Of a stretch of DNA of 64,000 bases, positions 45,961 to 57,873 are shown piece after piece. The DNA is taken from assembly GCA_028673005.1 (NCBI GenBank), contig CM054112.1:190251144-190315143 (forward strand), read 5' to 3'. Origin of the DNA: Tanypteryx hageni (lineage: Eukaryota; Arthropoda; Insecta; Odonata; Petaluridae). Both the position numbers and the translations under genes were made by a program. The notes under the pieces are model-generated. The model did not search any database. It saw only the letters and a list, made by a program, of their open reading frames with translations, and had not been told where the DNA came from. Position 1 is the first letter of the stretch. Every line of letters begins with the position of its first letter.

Positions 45961-46361
45961 TTTGCACAGGTATGGATGGACATAGTGAAAATATAATCTA
46001 TTTTTTAAAGTGCTAAAAAGGATGTTAGGTACTATTAATACCAGTTTGTTTTGCTTTTCTCAGTATTCGATTTTAAAAATATTGTTTTATGTGTTTTTAT
46101 GTTTGTGCCTGCTTCTCTCTCCCGGAATGTAGTGAATGTATTGAGAACCCTTGCCATATGATAAGAGTTAGGGAACAGCAATCCACCAGTGGGTTACTGC
46201 TGTTATTCCAGTAGGTCTCCCCGATGTGAACATGTTAAATAAACGGATTTGGAACTATTGATGGGTCACTAGGGCAATAATCTCTCTAATAAATTGATGA
46301 TGATGTAATACCAACAAATGAATGCATTCAAACATTATAATACTATAATACCCTTGAAACG

Positions 46362-46482
46362 AGAAAAAGTCTGCTATGACCAGGAATTGAACGTGGGTCT
46401 TCCACTTGCCGGGCAGATATTCTACCGCTAAACTATCATAGCAGATCAATTTTCTCGTTTCAGACACGGATGTTTTCTTGAT
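46362..46482 (-). repeat. tRNA-like repeat, copy 1
   Basis: On the minus strand CTATGATAG is followed by TTTAGCGGTAGAATATCTG, a B-box-like GTTCAATTCC and GTCATAG, so the acceptor stem pairs at 6 of 7 positions. A T-rich terminator follows. The upstream flank (AGAAAATTGATCTG) is shared with copy 2. It is not a normal tRNA because position 33 is not U and the T loop is degraded. Confidence 0.6.
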
Positions 46483-46676
46483 TGGAGTCGAACTAGCCAA
46501 GCTAGTATCAACCAGCCGCAATGGACGTCCTCCAAGAGTTACATCAAAGAAAACTCCTCCCTCTCAAATGATGAGATTGCCAAGCTAGAAATTGATGGAA
46601 TAAAGCTATCTGAAGATTCATTGCAGACAGCCATAAGCTGTAATGTTGGGAATATTTTTTAAATGAAGAAAAAGTC

Positions 46677-46746
46677 TGCTATGACCGGGAATCGAACCCA
46701 GGTCTTCCACTTTCTGGACGGATATTCTACCACTGAGCTATCATAG
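46677..46746 (-). repeat. tRNA-like repeat, copy 2 (Gly-like body)
   Basis: On the minus strand the body CTATGATAGCTCAGTGGTAG, then GGTTCGATTCCCGG, and GTCATAG folds as a tRNA cloverleaf close to tRNA-Gly, followed by the terminator ACTTTTTC. The anticodon position reads AGA with C instead of U33, so a functional glycine tRNA is excluded. Copy 1 lies about 300 bp to the left in the same orientation. Confidence 0.6.
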
Positions 46747-46831
46747 ATCAATTTTCTCATTTCCGAATGCAGATGTTTTCTTGGTTGGGGCAGCCAAGAA
46801 AACATCCGCATACGGAAATGAGAAAATTGAT
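46747..46831. repeat. Palindrome with ~38-bp arms
   Basis: ATCAATTTTCTCATTTCCG at the left pairs with CGGAAATGAGAAAATTGAT at the right, and TGTTTTCTTGG pairs with CCAAGAAAACA. The loop is about 7 bp around GGGGCAG. The left arm is the flank shared by the two tRNA-like copies. Confidence 0.9.
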
Positions 46832-46917
46832 TAATGGAATAATTGGCAGTCTTTTATTGCAAAAACATTAAAATATACATTATTAATTATTAATAGTGAA
46901 AAATTTGTTAATATATA

Positions 46918-48042
46918 AAGTAATATCTTATACAACGTAAAGTCTGTGGACACATTTTCATTATTGTGCTTTAATAAATGTCCGCTCACAGTAAATACAA
47001 ATTTCAGTGCACTTGCGATGTTTTAGTTCCTACTGAGCACGATTAATGCCACCAAACAGTAGAATTTGTGTAGATGTCACAAATATTTTATACATATTTA
47101 GGATAAATAACGTTGTGTATTGAGATCGCAATGGCTACAATAATGAAAAGATATGCCTACACTATTACCTATTAGCTTCAGGTGATTTACCTAATACACA
47201 AAAACCCATGGAAACTGAACAGCAGCACGTCATTTTGGTCCACCTCCTACAGGAAGAAATGATGGAGAAAACAAGGAAAAACTGAAGGTGATGGGAAAAG
47301 GGAAAGTCTTTGTAAGGTTGGTAGACGAGTGATTTGGGTATCTGACAACAGAGACCAAGGTCGCGGGTTCGAATCCTGCCGAGGGCATGGTCGTCTGTGT
47401 TCGTAGTATGTACAGGATTATATGTAAGAATGGACCAGATGGTCTAAATATCACCCTTAAATAAAGTCCATTTATTATTATTATTATGTCCTAAATGGCC
47501 ACAACTAGAGGAGGATGTGATGGATGAACAGAGGAAGTTTGGTATTGCTGTATCAATAAAAAAATGTTATGTATGAGGCAAAAAGAGTTGCAGAAGAAAA
47601 AGGACTAGTTGAGCGTACATATCGCTATTATATATGCATTCCATTTATTAATCTATTATTTATCCCATTATATTAAAATATCATCTTGCACTTAAGTTTA
47701 AGTAAGTACTATCAGTAAAGGGTATTTATGCGTGTGACACACTCCGACAGCTTAATACGACTGCCGAGTTCACACGACACATTTAGCTATACTAGTCTCA
47801 AAGCAATTATTTATGTTTTATGTCATCCCTATTTATTTTACGAATGAAATTTATCTAAAATGTGTTATTTAACTGTTATCACACCGTAATATATTCTGTA
47901 AATGTTGCCAGATACGGACTTAATCATTGCTGGAAATGATACATGATGTAGTCCTTCCTAAATGCCTTGGTGAACCAAAATACTTTTTTCTTGAAAAATC
48001 TGTAAAACCAGGGTGCATCTTATATCCTGAAAAAATACTGTA
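46918..48042 (-). mobile_element. pogo-type element carrying a SINE
   Basis: The right end, inverse TACAGTATTTTTTCAGGATA followed by TAAGATGCACCC, is a pogo terminus. The left end has AGTAATATCTTATACAACG, matching the right end of the copy at 36960-37930 in inverse. The element is interrupted by the SINE at 47321-47487. Confidence 0.75.
47321..47487 (+). repeat. tRNA-derived SINE with (ATT)n tail
   Basis: The head has TGGTAGACGAG (A-box-like) and GGTTCGAATCC (B box, 47366-47376) at normal spacing, then a tRNA-unrelated body and a tail of about five ATT units. The insertion point is confirmed by the intact copy of the host element (near 37536-37546). A clear target duplication is not seen. 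Confidence 0.8.
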
Positions 48043-48091
48043 ATTTATTTTAGTATTCTTATGATTAACTCCAACCTATCCATATTTTCAG

Positions 48092-48178
48092 GCCTCTCAA
48101 GGGCATATGGAAATAACCTCATTGCCTGGAGAAATAAACTCTATGACTTGCACTCTACTCACAAGTACTGGCCGGTGA
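48092..48178 (+). CDS. NCAPH2: NCAPH2 candidate, terminal exon with stop
   Basis: After the acceptor CCATATTTTCAG there are 28 codons and a TGA. They encode ASQGHMEITSLPGE, then a short hydrophobic strand (MTCTLLTS), then the stop. Joined to the previous exon, this gives LHLASQGHMEI followed by a leucine-rich strand. That matches the family pattern of LQLAN, a short loop, a V/I-E-I strand, and a final beta strand. The match across the exon junction is the best single argument for the NCAPH2 call. The acceptor lies 49 bp to the right of a pogo-type element that ends at 48042. Confidence 0.72.
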   Translation, partial: ASQGHMEITSLPGEINSMTCTLLTSTGR

Positions 48179-50200
48179 TAGCTTGATGATCTACTGCATG
48201 TCAACATCAACGCATTTGCAGCTTTACAGTTTAGCTGCAACAGAAGTTTATTTCTAAAGGGAAAATATTTTACTGAGCTAGCATCTAAGGTTATTTCTAT
48301 ATTTCATAAATCAGACACTTTTGAGCTGTGTAGTGATTTTTTACATGTATAAGGAAACCTGATAAAGTACATGTGTGGTTGTGAATTTAAGTTCACAAAT
48401 TTTATAACATTGTTTTAAAAGTGGTTTATAAATATACAAAACAAAGTTATAATTTTGTTAAACTATCATCTCATTGAAGAGATGTAATTTAGAGTACAAA
48501 GAGTCCCAAACGTGACTAATTAAATAGTGTATAGTATATTTATTTATTTTCATACATACTGTATATATGCACATAATATTTAAATGTAATTTACATTTGT
48601 GTAAAAACATTACTATTAATTTGGTTTATTATTTGACATAGGTTGGATTTTAGATCAAGTGAGTTCCAGTTTTTTTTTAATTCTTACAACATGCATATAT
48701 TGTCACATGATTTTTTCATTCACTAAGTCATCATCACTGTTTGGTTACATATTTTATGTTAAAGATTTTAGAAGCACTTCATTGTTATTTTTAATTTCCA
48801 TTATGTTGACACTTCATATTAGCTAACATAAAAAAACTCAATATTTGTTAAAACTGTCCAAAAATGTGTCTATGGATATTTCATATCCAGTTTTTAAGTA
48901 AACATATGATATGATAAAATTTATGAACTAATTTGATGCTTTCATAATAATGCTATGGTGTATGATTTTGCCCCAAGTCATTTATGTTTTATATCTTTAT
49001 TCTCAAGGAAGTCATCAATATTTATTTCTCCGGAAAACGTTTGTAGTGTCGGTCCATTTTTATTTTTAAATGATTATTATTAAAACTTGTTCACTCATCT
49101 TAATTAATGCTTTTTGTTAACATCTCATCTTTTGAAGGTAAATGATTTTTATCACATGATCATTTTTTACAGTATTACAAGTGTCTCTTAGTTAAAATTC
49201 TCAGTTCAAGTAATTTATAGTTTAAATTTTTTGAGAGAAGAGAGGCTGGTAATAAAGAGCACTAACTACATAAGTGAAGATAGTGACTGTCACATATTGT
49301 CTTTCAGTTGATTAACTTTTATCCAAGGTATAAACTGTTGTAGTCCCATGTCAGTTGATTTACAGGTTTTCTGACTTGTGTCCAAGTTTTATTTCTTATT
49401 TTTTATGGGCTGAAAACCTCAACAAAAGGGGCGATTTTTATGAACTGTCTGAAATTTTAAATTATTTAATTAATCATTTCTGTCATGCAGTTTTGTTTCT
49501 GAGGAAAAGGCATATATTCTTCTTTACATCGCACATTGATTGAACTTTAGTTTTTAATGAAACACCATCAGTTTTAGTGTATAGCCTATTTTGCTCATTA
49601 TTCCAAAACCAATATTTTTATGAACTCTTGTTTATGAGTTATGTTACCAGTTAATGTAAGCAGTCTGTATTCTTGTGGTGAATGTAGCAATGTACCAATG
49701 TGTGAAATTCTGACATCCTTCAAGAAATTTTGTGAAAATTAAGAGTAATTTACATTTCCAATGGTATAAGTTGTAAATGAGGAGAGAATAAGTTGTGTTT
49801 TGTTTATCACTTAATGTACATTCATGGTTTAAATCTGGCTTGAAAATGGATTAATGATGAATACAGAACTATTTGCAAAGCAGTATTATATTAACCGGAT
49901 ATCATTAAAACTAGAAACAAATCAATAAACCAGCTGTAACCAATAGCTGCCAGCCAGAATAAACGTACCATTGATTTAAAGGTTTACTTTATAAAGCAAT
50001 ATAAATGTTATATTTTATTAAACATTTGATCTCTTTGGTTTTAACTTACAAAAAAATGCATGGTTTCTGTTAAGATTACCATACATTATTATAAAATTGT
50101 CTCGAAAACTTTGATGAAAACCTCTTTAAGTCAATTTATATGCAATTTTTATCATTGATACTGAAATAAATATATTTGAGGTGTTTTCCTTACCTTAATG
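48179..50200 (+). other. Probable 3' UTR of the NCAPH2 candidate and unique AT-rich DNA
   Basis: No coding region or recognised repeat is seen for about 2.5 kb after the stop codon. AATAAA hexamers occur at 49251 and 49924, and another near 50166 (AAATAAATA). Any of these could end the transcript, but the sequence does not choose between them. A 62-codon open frame at 49355 has no recognisable content. Confidence 0.3.
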
Positions 50201-50714
50201 TAAGACATATTAAATAAGAAACCCTAAAAATATCCCTAGATAATCTAGTTGATTAAACTTACTAAATCGTCTCAGGTTCCACAATTTGTGGCAGGTCTTT
50301 TTTTTGTTGGAAGTTACAGATGCTCATAAGTGTTAGATAGTGTCTGTAATCTGGTGAAAACTATATATCTCGACAAATGTTATGAATGAGAACATTTTCT
50401 TACATAAAATATAACTCAAAACCCTACGAATTTTCAAATATTAAAACTAAGATACCAATGAAAAAATAACTCGTACTTAATCATTTCAACCATGGTACTA
50501 CAAGTTTGGCCTCTTCAAAATTCATTGAGTCCTTAATAAGCCACTTAATTTTGTTGTTTCTGATGGGGATAAAAGTGCATATATTTGCCATTTCATTTAT
50601 GGTTATTCATTTTGTCATCCTCTTGATCCATCGATGAATTACCTGGTTTAGTAAAAATGCATATAAAAAGACCAGTAGGTCAATCCTATTATACTGTTTC
50701 TTCCATACTAGAGT

Positions 50715-51000
50715 AGGGGTTAGCAACCTATGGCATGCATGCCAAAAGGTGGCATGCAAATAGACTTCACTTTACTTTGATATTTTGGACAAAATTATGT
50801 ATTTTTAAACCTCACTTTTATTTAAAATGCATTTCCTACTGTAATGATAATACATTATATTTAGGATTACTTATAGTATAATAATAAGTTTTTATAAGTA
50901 GTCGTCATCGTTATTCTGTCTTTCAATAGATTTTTGGCTCACCTAATCCACTTAATGAACAAGATAAATTTAATAGTGGCACATGTGGAGGGTCACAGAT
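50715..51000 (+). mobile_element. hAT MITE remnant, relative of 63573
   Basis: TAGGGGTTAGCAACCTATGG, then CATGCATGCCAAAAGGTGGC, matches the left end of the complete copy at 63573-63847. The right end is not convincing. Confidence 0.55.
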
Positions 51001-51253
51001 GAATATTGATAAAGATTAGCATCCAACAGAAAAATGGTTCCACCCCCATATTAGTGTAAAAGTTCACTCGCCATGTCTATCTATCCTTTTCACTGTCCCA
51101 TGCATCAAGTTATTTTCTATGAATAAACTACATTTTTTCCAAAATTGCAAAACATCTTAAATGAAAACACATCAAGGTTATTATGTCATTTAAAGCATTT
51201 AGAAAGTAGAATTAGCACATTAAAACCTGGTACTCATATAAGTACAACTACAG

Positions 51254-51509
51254 CAGTGGTATAGCTAGGTTCTCCTTTGCCCGGGGACAATTTGCAGATA
51301 TTTGCCCCCCCCTCCCTTTGCTCTTTGTACAGTTTTCCAGACAAATTGAATATGATGGAAACCCAAGCATACTATATTAACCTTTTAATTTGGCATATAT
51401 TATTAGTGTTTATAAACAAACGTTAATTTTCAGTCCATGAATTTGCACCCCTTAAGCTCTGCACCTGGAGGCAACTGTCCTCCTCTGCTCCCCCCTCGCT
51501 ACAACACTG
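51254..51509. mobile_element. hAT MITE (256 bp)
   Basis: The ends CAGTGGTATAGCTAGG and inverse CCTCGCTACAACACTG are flanked by perfect 8-bp duplications AACTACAG at 51246-51253 and 51510-51517. The interior is C-rich and non-coding. Confidence 0.92.
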
Positions 51510-51764
51510 AACTACAGGCATAAAAGAGCCTTCATCAATGAAGGAATTCAATCGTGAGATAATCAAGAAACAATAGAAAAATAGAAGCTTTAAAAAGATG
51601 AAGCAATACCTTCCAATCGGTAAGAGACTCAGTGGTATTTTAAAATGATTCCACACTAAACTATGAAGATCAATTACCCTAAAAAGAATTAAGCCAAGAC
51701 AAACTGGCCCTCCAAAGAGGCTCAAGATATTTTTCCAGAGGAAGTGAGATATGCACTTATGAGC

Positions 51765-52500
51765 ATACAACAGAAAAGTAGCTGGAATTGATGGCATCAC
51801 AGGAGAAATATTCAAAGCAGTGAGAAACTATAGATAAGATTTTATCTAAGATATTTACATTATGCCTGATTAAATAGAACATAACAGAGCCATGGAACTA
51901 CGCAAGCAGGATATAGTGGCCACTTAGGTCCTCATGTCTAGAGTTGAAGAGAGAGTTAGTCAGGAGCTTATTGCAAGAGGTGAAAGAAATGTATTGAATG
52001 TGAAAAATCCTAACCCAAAGAAGCGGCGGTCACATCCCAAGTGAGGACAACAATCAACGTAAATGGCATTAGACAAAGATCAGTCTCAACTGGAGGTATT
52101 ATTCCAAAAATAATTCTTTCTAAGAGTTCCACTCGAATTTGAGCTACATTCAATCTCAAAAGCCCACCCAATAAATTGTAAATGTATATGCAAATGAATT
52201 ATCAAGAATTTGATTGCCTGTTTTCCTTCATAAAATATAAGTGCATGTTTTCAGAATCCGTGAGCTGTGGGTCCCGCAAACCACTATCACCTTGAGCCCT
52301 CCAAAAAAGGTTGTAAAGAAAATAGGAATAACTACCGCCTTATCAGCCTGCTTTCTATAGTCTGCAAAGTTTTTGCAAAGATCATGTGTGCATTCAGAAT
52401 CATCTTGACTGTCCAACCGAGAGAACACACTGAGTTTCACTGCGTAAAAAATATGATAGACCATGACCAATTTCCCAGAGTTAATCAGCTGCACTAACGA
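51765..52500 (+). pseudogene. LINE reverse-transcriptase fragments
   Basis: The block near 51765-51830 reads KVAGIDGITGEIFKAV, like the RT motif K..G.DGI..E.FK. The block 52300-52500 reads KKGCKENRNNYRLISLLSIV, CKVFAKIM, resembling the next RT motif K.G...NYR.ISLLS...K.F.K. The DNA between them holds another reading (SRVEERVSQELIARGERN) that may be a later part of the same protein, so order is disturbed. Stops make it a pseudogene. The clade is not determined. Confidence 0.7.
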
Positions 52501-52631
52501 GTATGGCTTTTCTCTATATTTGCTTCATTGGCTGCTAGAGAGCATTCGATACCATCCGGACCTCGCATATATTACCTGTACAGTAGAGGCATGCATAGCT
52601 TTGATGAAAAATATTACATTATCTGTATATC

Positions 52632-54110
52632 TACAGTAAAACCTGCCTAAAGTGACTGCTCACAGGACCATCTAAAAGTGTTCACCTTAAGCACTGGTCA
52701 CTGGACCCAAAATTTTGATTTTTTTAGGTGTGAAAAGATTGTTAGAAAATTTAATGGTTCGGAAAGTAATAAATAGAAAATTATATTTTAGCTGGGAATT
52801 TCATTTATGTTACTTAAAATCAATAACTGAACTATGCTAATAGCAAAAACAAATAAACAGTATAATGGACAAATCATTCTTCCTTACAAATTTGTAAAAA
52901 TATAATTAAAAATAGTTTTATTTTCTTTATTGCTTTAGAAATCTGACCATTGGCATTTGGATGTAATTTTGTTGTTTATTACTAATTACATTACCTATTA
53001 TTCGTTTTGCTTCATAAATTGGTACTAGCAATTCAGGACACTTTTCAATTGCAAATCCAGACACAATTTCTTCAAGCATACCTGATACTTCTTCGTGAGT
53101 CAAGGAAATCTTTGCTTTCTCATTTATCGTATATATATATATATATATCATAGTTACTGTAATCTCTCTTTTAAATTGTTTCACTGAATTCTTCAAACAC
53201 CTTATCGAAAACCTCACTAGAGGTAAGGGTTTGAAAAACTATTGTCTTGGTCACATTCTAAGAATTTTTCCATTTCACTGCCTTACAGGTGCGGCAATAC
53301 AACTTCATTTACAAAATCATCCTTATCAAAAATATCTTCAATTAAAATCCCAGCTTTTTGAAAACATTGACCTATAGTTTTATCTTTTTCCACACATCTG
53401 CAATCCACATAACAGCTTCAAGTATATTCACTTTTGCAGCAACAATGGAAATATTGCATTGAATTTGTTTCGCATTTAGATATGATGTCTGAAAGGAATA
53501 AACATCTGTAAAATGACTTAAAATTCAATTCACCTTGATCTAAGGGTTGAAGGACTGAAGTACTATTTGGGAGAAAAAACTTGAGCATTACATTTGACAA
53601 ATTTTCAACAAAGGGATGAGCAGGACAATTAACAACAATCATTAAAATGTGTCTTTTCTGTTTTCTTATCTTGCTGTTGATATATTGCAACCATTCAGTT
53701 AACAATTCTGAAGTCATCCACATATTTTTATTAGCTCTCCACAGTACTGGTAGCTGGTTTATTTTTACATTTTAAAAATATCTGAGATTTTGATGTTTTC
53801 CTACCACAAGTGGTTCAAGTTTTTCACCTTTTGCACTAGCTGCAAGCAAAACCATAAGATGCTCCTTCGACATCTTTACACGGCTCCCCTTTAATTACCA
53901 AAGAGCTACTTCCTGCAGCATCGGACCAGATATTCTTGTATTTAGTCCTCTCATTTGGAAAAACTAGTTGATACTTAATCTATTTATTTCATCGAACTCA
54001 GTTGCCTGTCATTTTCGACTAAGTTCTGGTGATTCCTTTCATAACAATCCAATTATTTGGACTTTCTTTTCTTTCACTACTGCTATCTAAAAATCTAATC
54101 AAATCACATT
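52632..54110 (-). mobile_element. Tigger element with one terminal repeat left
   Basis: TACAGTAAAACCTGCCTAAA at 52632 is a Tigger terminus. The transposase remnant runs leftwards towards it on the minus strand. The opposite end is not found, so the element is truncated at the transposase N-terminal side. Confidence 0.75.
52927..53950 (-). pseudogene. Tigger/jerky-like transposase pseudogene
   Basis: On the minus strand the frame gives MSKEHLMVLLAASAKGEKLE, PLVVGKHQN, then WRANKNMWMTSELLTEWLQY, IVVNCPAHPFVENLSNVMLK and FFLPNSTSVLQPLDQG. These are the catalytic core motifs of Tigger transposases: the second aspartate (normally IVDNCPAH) is replaced by V-N, and the third position is in the LQPLDQG context. 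The C-terminal part (52927-53217) is open but contains a TA microsatellite at 53130-53148. Stops near YF and upstream frameshifts make it inactive. Confidence 0.88.
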
Positions 54111-54129
54111 TTTCTTTAACTTTTTGCAT

Positions 54130-54187
54130 TCGCAAGTCGAGTGTGACTCAACAGTAGCTTGCAAGTTGAGTGTAACTCAACACGTGT
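54130..54187. repeat. Duplicated palindromic motif
   Basis: GCAAGTCGAGTGTGACTCAA and GCAAGTTGAGTGTAACTCAA lie 29 bp apart. The second contains the perfect inverted repeat GTTGAGT-GTA-ACTCAAC, and CACGTG follows directly. Confidence 0.8.
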
Positions 54188-56080
54188 TTTTGAGAGAAAT
54201 AGGCATGGGATTTGTAAATATTTTCTGTGGCATACTTGTGATTGCAGTTTCTTACACCTAAGGTGCCTCGTAACAATAAACAAGTTGAGTTATCATTATA
54301 TCTTAAAGATAAGTAGGTGAATAATAGGGAAAAGGAAAAAAATATGAGTGCAAAGGGTTAAGATTCAATTCTCTGTACTTATTCTGTGGTGACACCAGAC
54401 CTTAAAAATGGAAAATATGTCTTACAATTAATTGAAGTACTCAAACCCATTAAAATAAAGCAAATTGTTTTCTGGTGTGAAAATAATGTAGAGTAGAATA
54501 TTTTAAATTCATAATTTGTCTCAACACCTCAGTCTCAATTTACATCAGTAATGTGTTGTTGAAATTTAACATGTAAGTCACATTTGCATAAGTTGAGACT
54601 TATTTTCCATAAGCGTGTGTATATAAAAGAAACCAGTTTTAGGTCAAGAGGGAGTCAAATAAGGAAAGGTCATTTCTCCTAAATTATTCGCAGAGAAAGT
54701 AAAAAAGTATTCTGATAAGTAAAAGAAATGATGATTATTAATCTCCTGCACTTTGCTGATGATGCCTTATTTGTATGAAGACCATAAGAGATCCATAAAA
54801 GAAACAAGGAACTTAAAAAGGCTCCCAAAAAAGACCAAATAATAATTAATACAGTGAAACCTCAATATAGCAAGAATTAATTATATTATTAGTCTTGTTT
54901 CAAGAGGGGTGAAACAAAATGACTCTGGATCCCAAATAGTCTCCAGATGGAGGAGACAGCATGCAAAGGAGACAATGAGTGAATTTTAAGGTAATGTTTT
55001 TCTAAGAATTTTTCAAACCCCATTTGGGAAAAGCAGAACGATTTTTAGGCATTAGTATCACAAGGATTGTCTTCAAAACAAGACCAATAGTGAGAGTGCA
55101 TCAGTGTTTTTTGTAGTTTGTGAATTATAACTTGTATTTTCATCCGATATAATTACATCATTTTATGGTTTTTGCTTAGTATATTAAGTTAATTTTGAAT
55201 TGTGCACATTTTAAGGAGGAAAAACTTGATTCTGAGAGTGATTGGTTTCTTAACAATAATAACTTTTGTTTTCAACTATTCTTACAAATTCATTAAAATT
55301 TCCCTGACATCAAATTTGCAGCATTTGGTAAATCCTAATTCAAATTAATCACTTTTTAATGGAGACATTTTTCTCAAATACTAATTCAACGTGAACATTA
55401 TTGTTAAACATGATTAGCAAAAGAGCTTGAATATAACCTAAAGATAGCTTTAATTTTTAAAATAGCCATATTGCTAGAGTTTGAATATTTTTATGATCGG
55501 TGGAGTTCTGTTGCATTGGTTTTAAATTATGAATAAACATAACGATTGACTATAATTTAACTTGAGTGCATATGACAACAGAAAGCCAACTATATACTGA
55601 AAATTACCCTCAGGTTTTACGCTAAAATATATTCTGTGTTGTTGATTTGCACATTTTAAATTCTTCTCTCCAAAATGAAAATGGGAGATTAAATTGAATT
55701 TTTAAGTGCCACAAGTGACCGGGTAGAATTTTATGTACTGCTACTCGTTCCTTCTAAATACCTCTATCATACCTTTAACTACCTTGTCTATGATTTCATG
55801 ATTGTGTTTGAGTATACTTTAAACTATCTTGTTTATGATAGGATTTTGATTCAACGAAATTAAAATATATTAAATAAACCAAATAATGTGAAGAAGTTTA
55901 AAGTTAATTCAAAAACAACATTAAAAATAAGAAACTAAAATAACCGATAGAAATGTTGTAAATAGTTTTTATTTGCATTTATACTTTTTCTTTTCTTTGG
56001 CCTTTTTTCAAAGCAATCTAACGGGATCTAGCTTTTTTCGAGTTGTTTTAGCGGTTTCTTGAGGCTGGGAGTTGGCAGCG
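54188..56080. other. AT-rich DNA, one Tigger-like end
   Basis: At about 54850, TACAGTGAAACCTCAATATA followed by GCAAGAATT is a typical Tigger left terminus without a partner. Nothing else is recognised. Confidence 0.4.
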
Positions 56081-56084
56081 GTGC

Positions 56085-56659
56085 ATAATAGCATATTTAG
56101 CCCGGATCATTCAAACGGTAATGCCACAATTACAAATTAAACTTTTTCAGTAATTATGGATTTAGAAGGAATTGGCTGAACGGATTTCAACTATATTTTT
56201 TATATAAGATTTGTACAACACCATAATTAAATCAAGATGTTTAAATCGGAGTTAAAGACCAGAGCTACCACAATAAAAGGTAAAATAACATTTCATTTAC
56301 ACGTGCCTATTCTAGAGAGCTGACGGCATGGATTTAACTACATATGTTATATATAATTTTCATATAAATAAATAACCAAAATAGCATATTTCAACCGAAT
56401 CGACTAAGCAGGGCTACCACAATATCAACGTTAGAAGTTTTGTGTAACTATGAATTTGGAAGGTAGGTATTGGCCAAACCGATTTCAAAGAAATTTCGTT
56501 TGTAGGGCGAGTATGGAATGGCAAAACGAAATGATCATATTTAAAACGAATCTAAAAAGCAGAGCTGCCACATACATTAGTATACGATTATACTACGGCG
56601 AATTTGACGAAAAACACTTCTGTACCACGGGAAACCTGTGTACATCCCTACTTGTTATT
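56085..56659 (-). mobile_element. Helentron-like element, copy C (reverse orientation)
   Basis: On the minus strand it starts AACAAGTAGGGATGTACAC at 56659 and has AGTGTTTTTCGTCA as the 5' subterminal motif (56605-56618 inverse). Four internal units have TGTGGTAGC-type openings near 56560, 56409, 56262 and 56117, so the spacing is 145-151 bp. The 3' hairpin end is missing, so it is truncated. Confidence 0.6.
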
Positions 56660-57865
56660 TCTAACATTAATTGATTGAATAATAATTTTATGGCATCAGT
56701 GGAGAATTATGGGGCTTGTTCCATATTAGAGAAATGTTAAAACCTTTGTTTATATACTGTTGAAGGTAAGAAATTAGACCTCAAGATTTAATAACTATTC
56801 TCGCAAGTGGGAGAAAGAATTGTGATCTCACGTGACGTTTGATATCGTTTTCTAACCCTCCTGTAAAATTCTTGAATGTATTCTTCTTCATCTAGCTTTT
56901 CAAATTCAACATAAATTAGATAATGACACTCTAAACATTCCACCGTTAAAGTCTGTTGCAAACCTACTAGTCGATGAAAATTAAATTAATTGCAACATTC
57001 CTCACGTCTAAAATCAACATCTATCTCCAGCAAAACATTTATATGATGCTATGATTACAAATTACTTCCTTGGGAAGTCTTCGTGTAGGGAGCAACGAAT
57101 CTCATTTTTGCAATCAATGTATGCTTGTCCGAAGCAACTGGAGTCCCCTACGGGCATATTGAGACACGTACATACCCATATTCCTTTCATGAAAAGTACT
57201 TCTTCTCTGCTCATAAAACTTTTCAACTTAGAAACCTCCGATATAACCATTGATTCATTAAGACGGAGTGAAAAAGGGCCTCATTGTTGTGGATCCTCTA
57301 CTGAATGAGTATTGGACGAGCGATTCACTCGACCCTTGACATCTATTTTATTCCAAATCTTCGAGGCTTCTGATCGAGCGTGAATTTCCATGACAGTTTG
57401 AATTAAAAATGATTTAGCTCCCTCTAATTTAGAGAGAGACTAATTGCAGTCACCGACGGGAAAAAATTAATCAAAGCCTCTAAAACTCCAGAATTATAGA
57501 AATTTTGAGCTAAGAAACTTCAATTCAACGCATAGGCAAAGAAAGAAAAAGTTTATTTTTTTCAGAATATGTATCGAAAATTTGTCCGGTCGTTTTTTTA
57601 ATAAAAATGGTGCTTTGTAAGACATGACACAAAGTTTTGGCGCGTTGAGGAAAGGAATGTATGTTGACAAGTAAGAAGAACAGCAAATAAATTAATTAGT
57701 TTCGAATTAATTAAGCCTCCATCAACGGCATCTTCGTTGTGCTCAATCCATCATAATGCTCGCTGCCAACTTCAAAATCTTCGAATGAATTATCTCGTTA
57801 TTTTTATCATAAGCATCGTCTTTACGCAACAAGTCCACGAATAAACGACGGCATTAGGGCCCAAA
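56660..57865. other. Unrecognised DNA
   Basis: Overlapping open frames on both strands at 57051-57308 and 57062-57250 were looked at. Neither resembles a family I know, so no gene is called. Confidence 0.4.
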
Positions 57866-57873
57866 TACAGGGT

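Noticed and set aside
46677..46746. Functional tRNA-Gly gene
   Set aside because: The cloverleaf is good, but the anticodon loop has C at position 33 and an AGA anticodon, and a second degraded copy with the same flank lies nearby, so it is a repeat or pseudogene.
47230..47454. Minus-strand ORF of 74 codons with a phrase like PSAGFEPATLVS
   Set aside because: It is the antisense of the SINE's tRNA-like head; this type of phrase arises from reading tRNA B boxes backwards and is not a gene.
51423..51815. 130-codon minus-strand ORF
   Set aside because: It spans a hAT MITE end and is antisense to the LINE RT motif; no domain is seen.
57051..57308. Overlapping ORFs on both strands with several cysteines
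   Set aside because: No family pattern, no splice context and no support from neighbouring frames.
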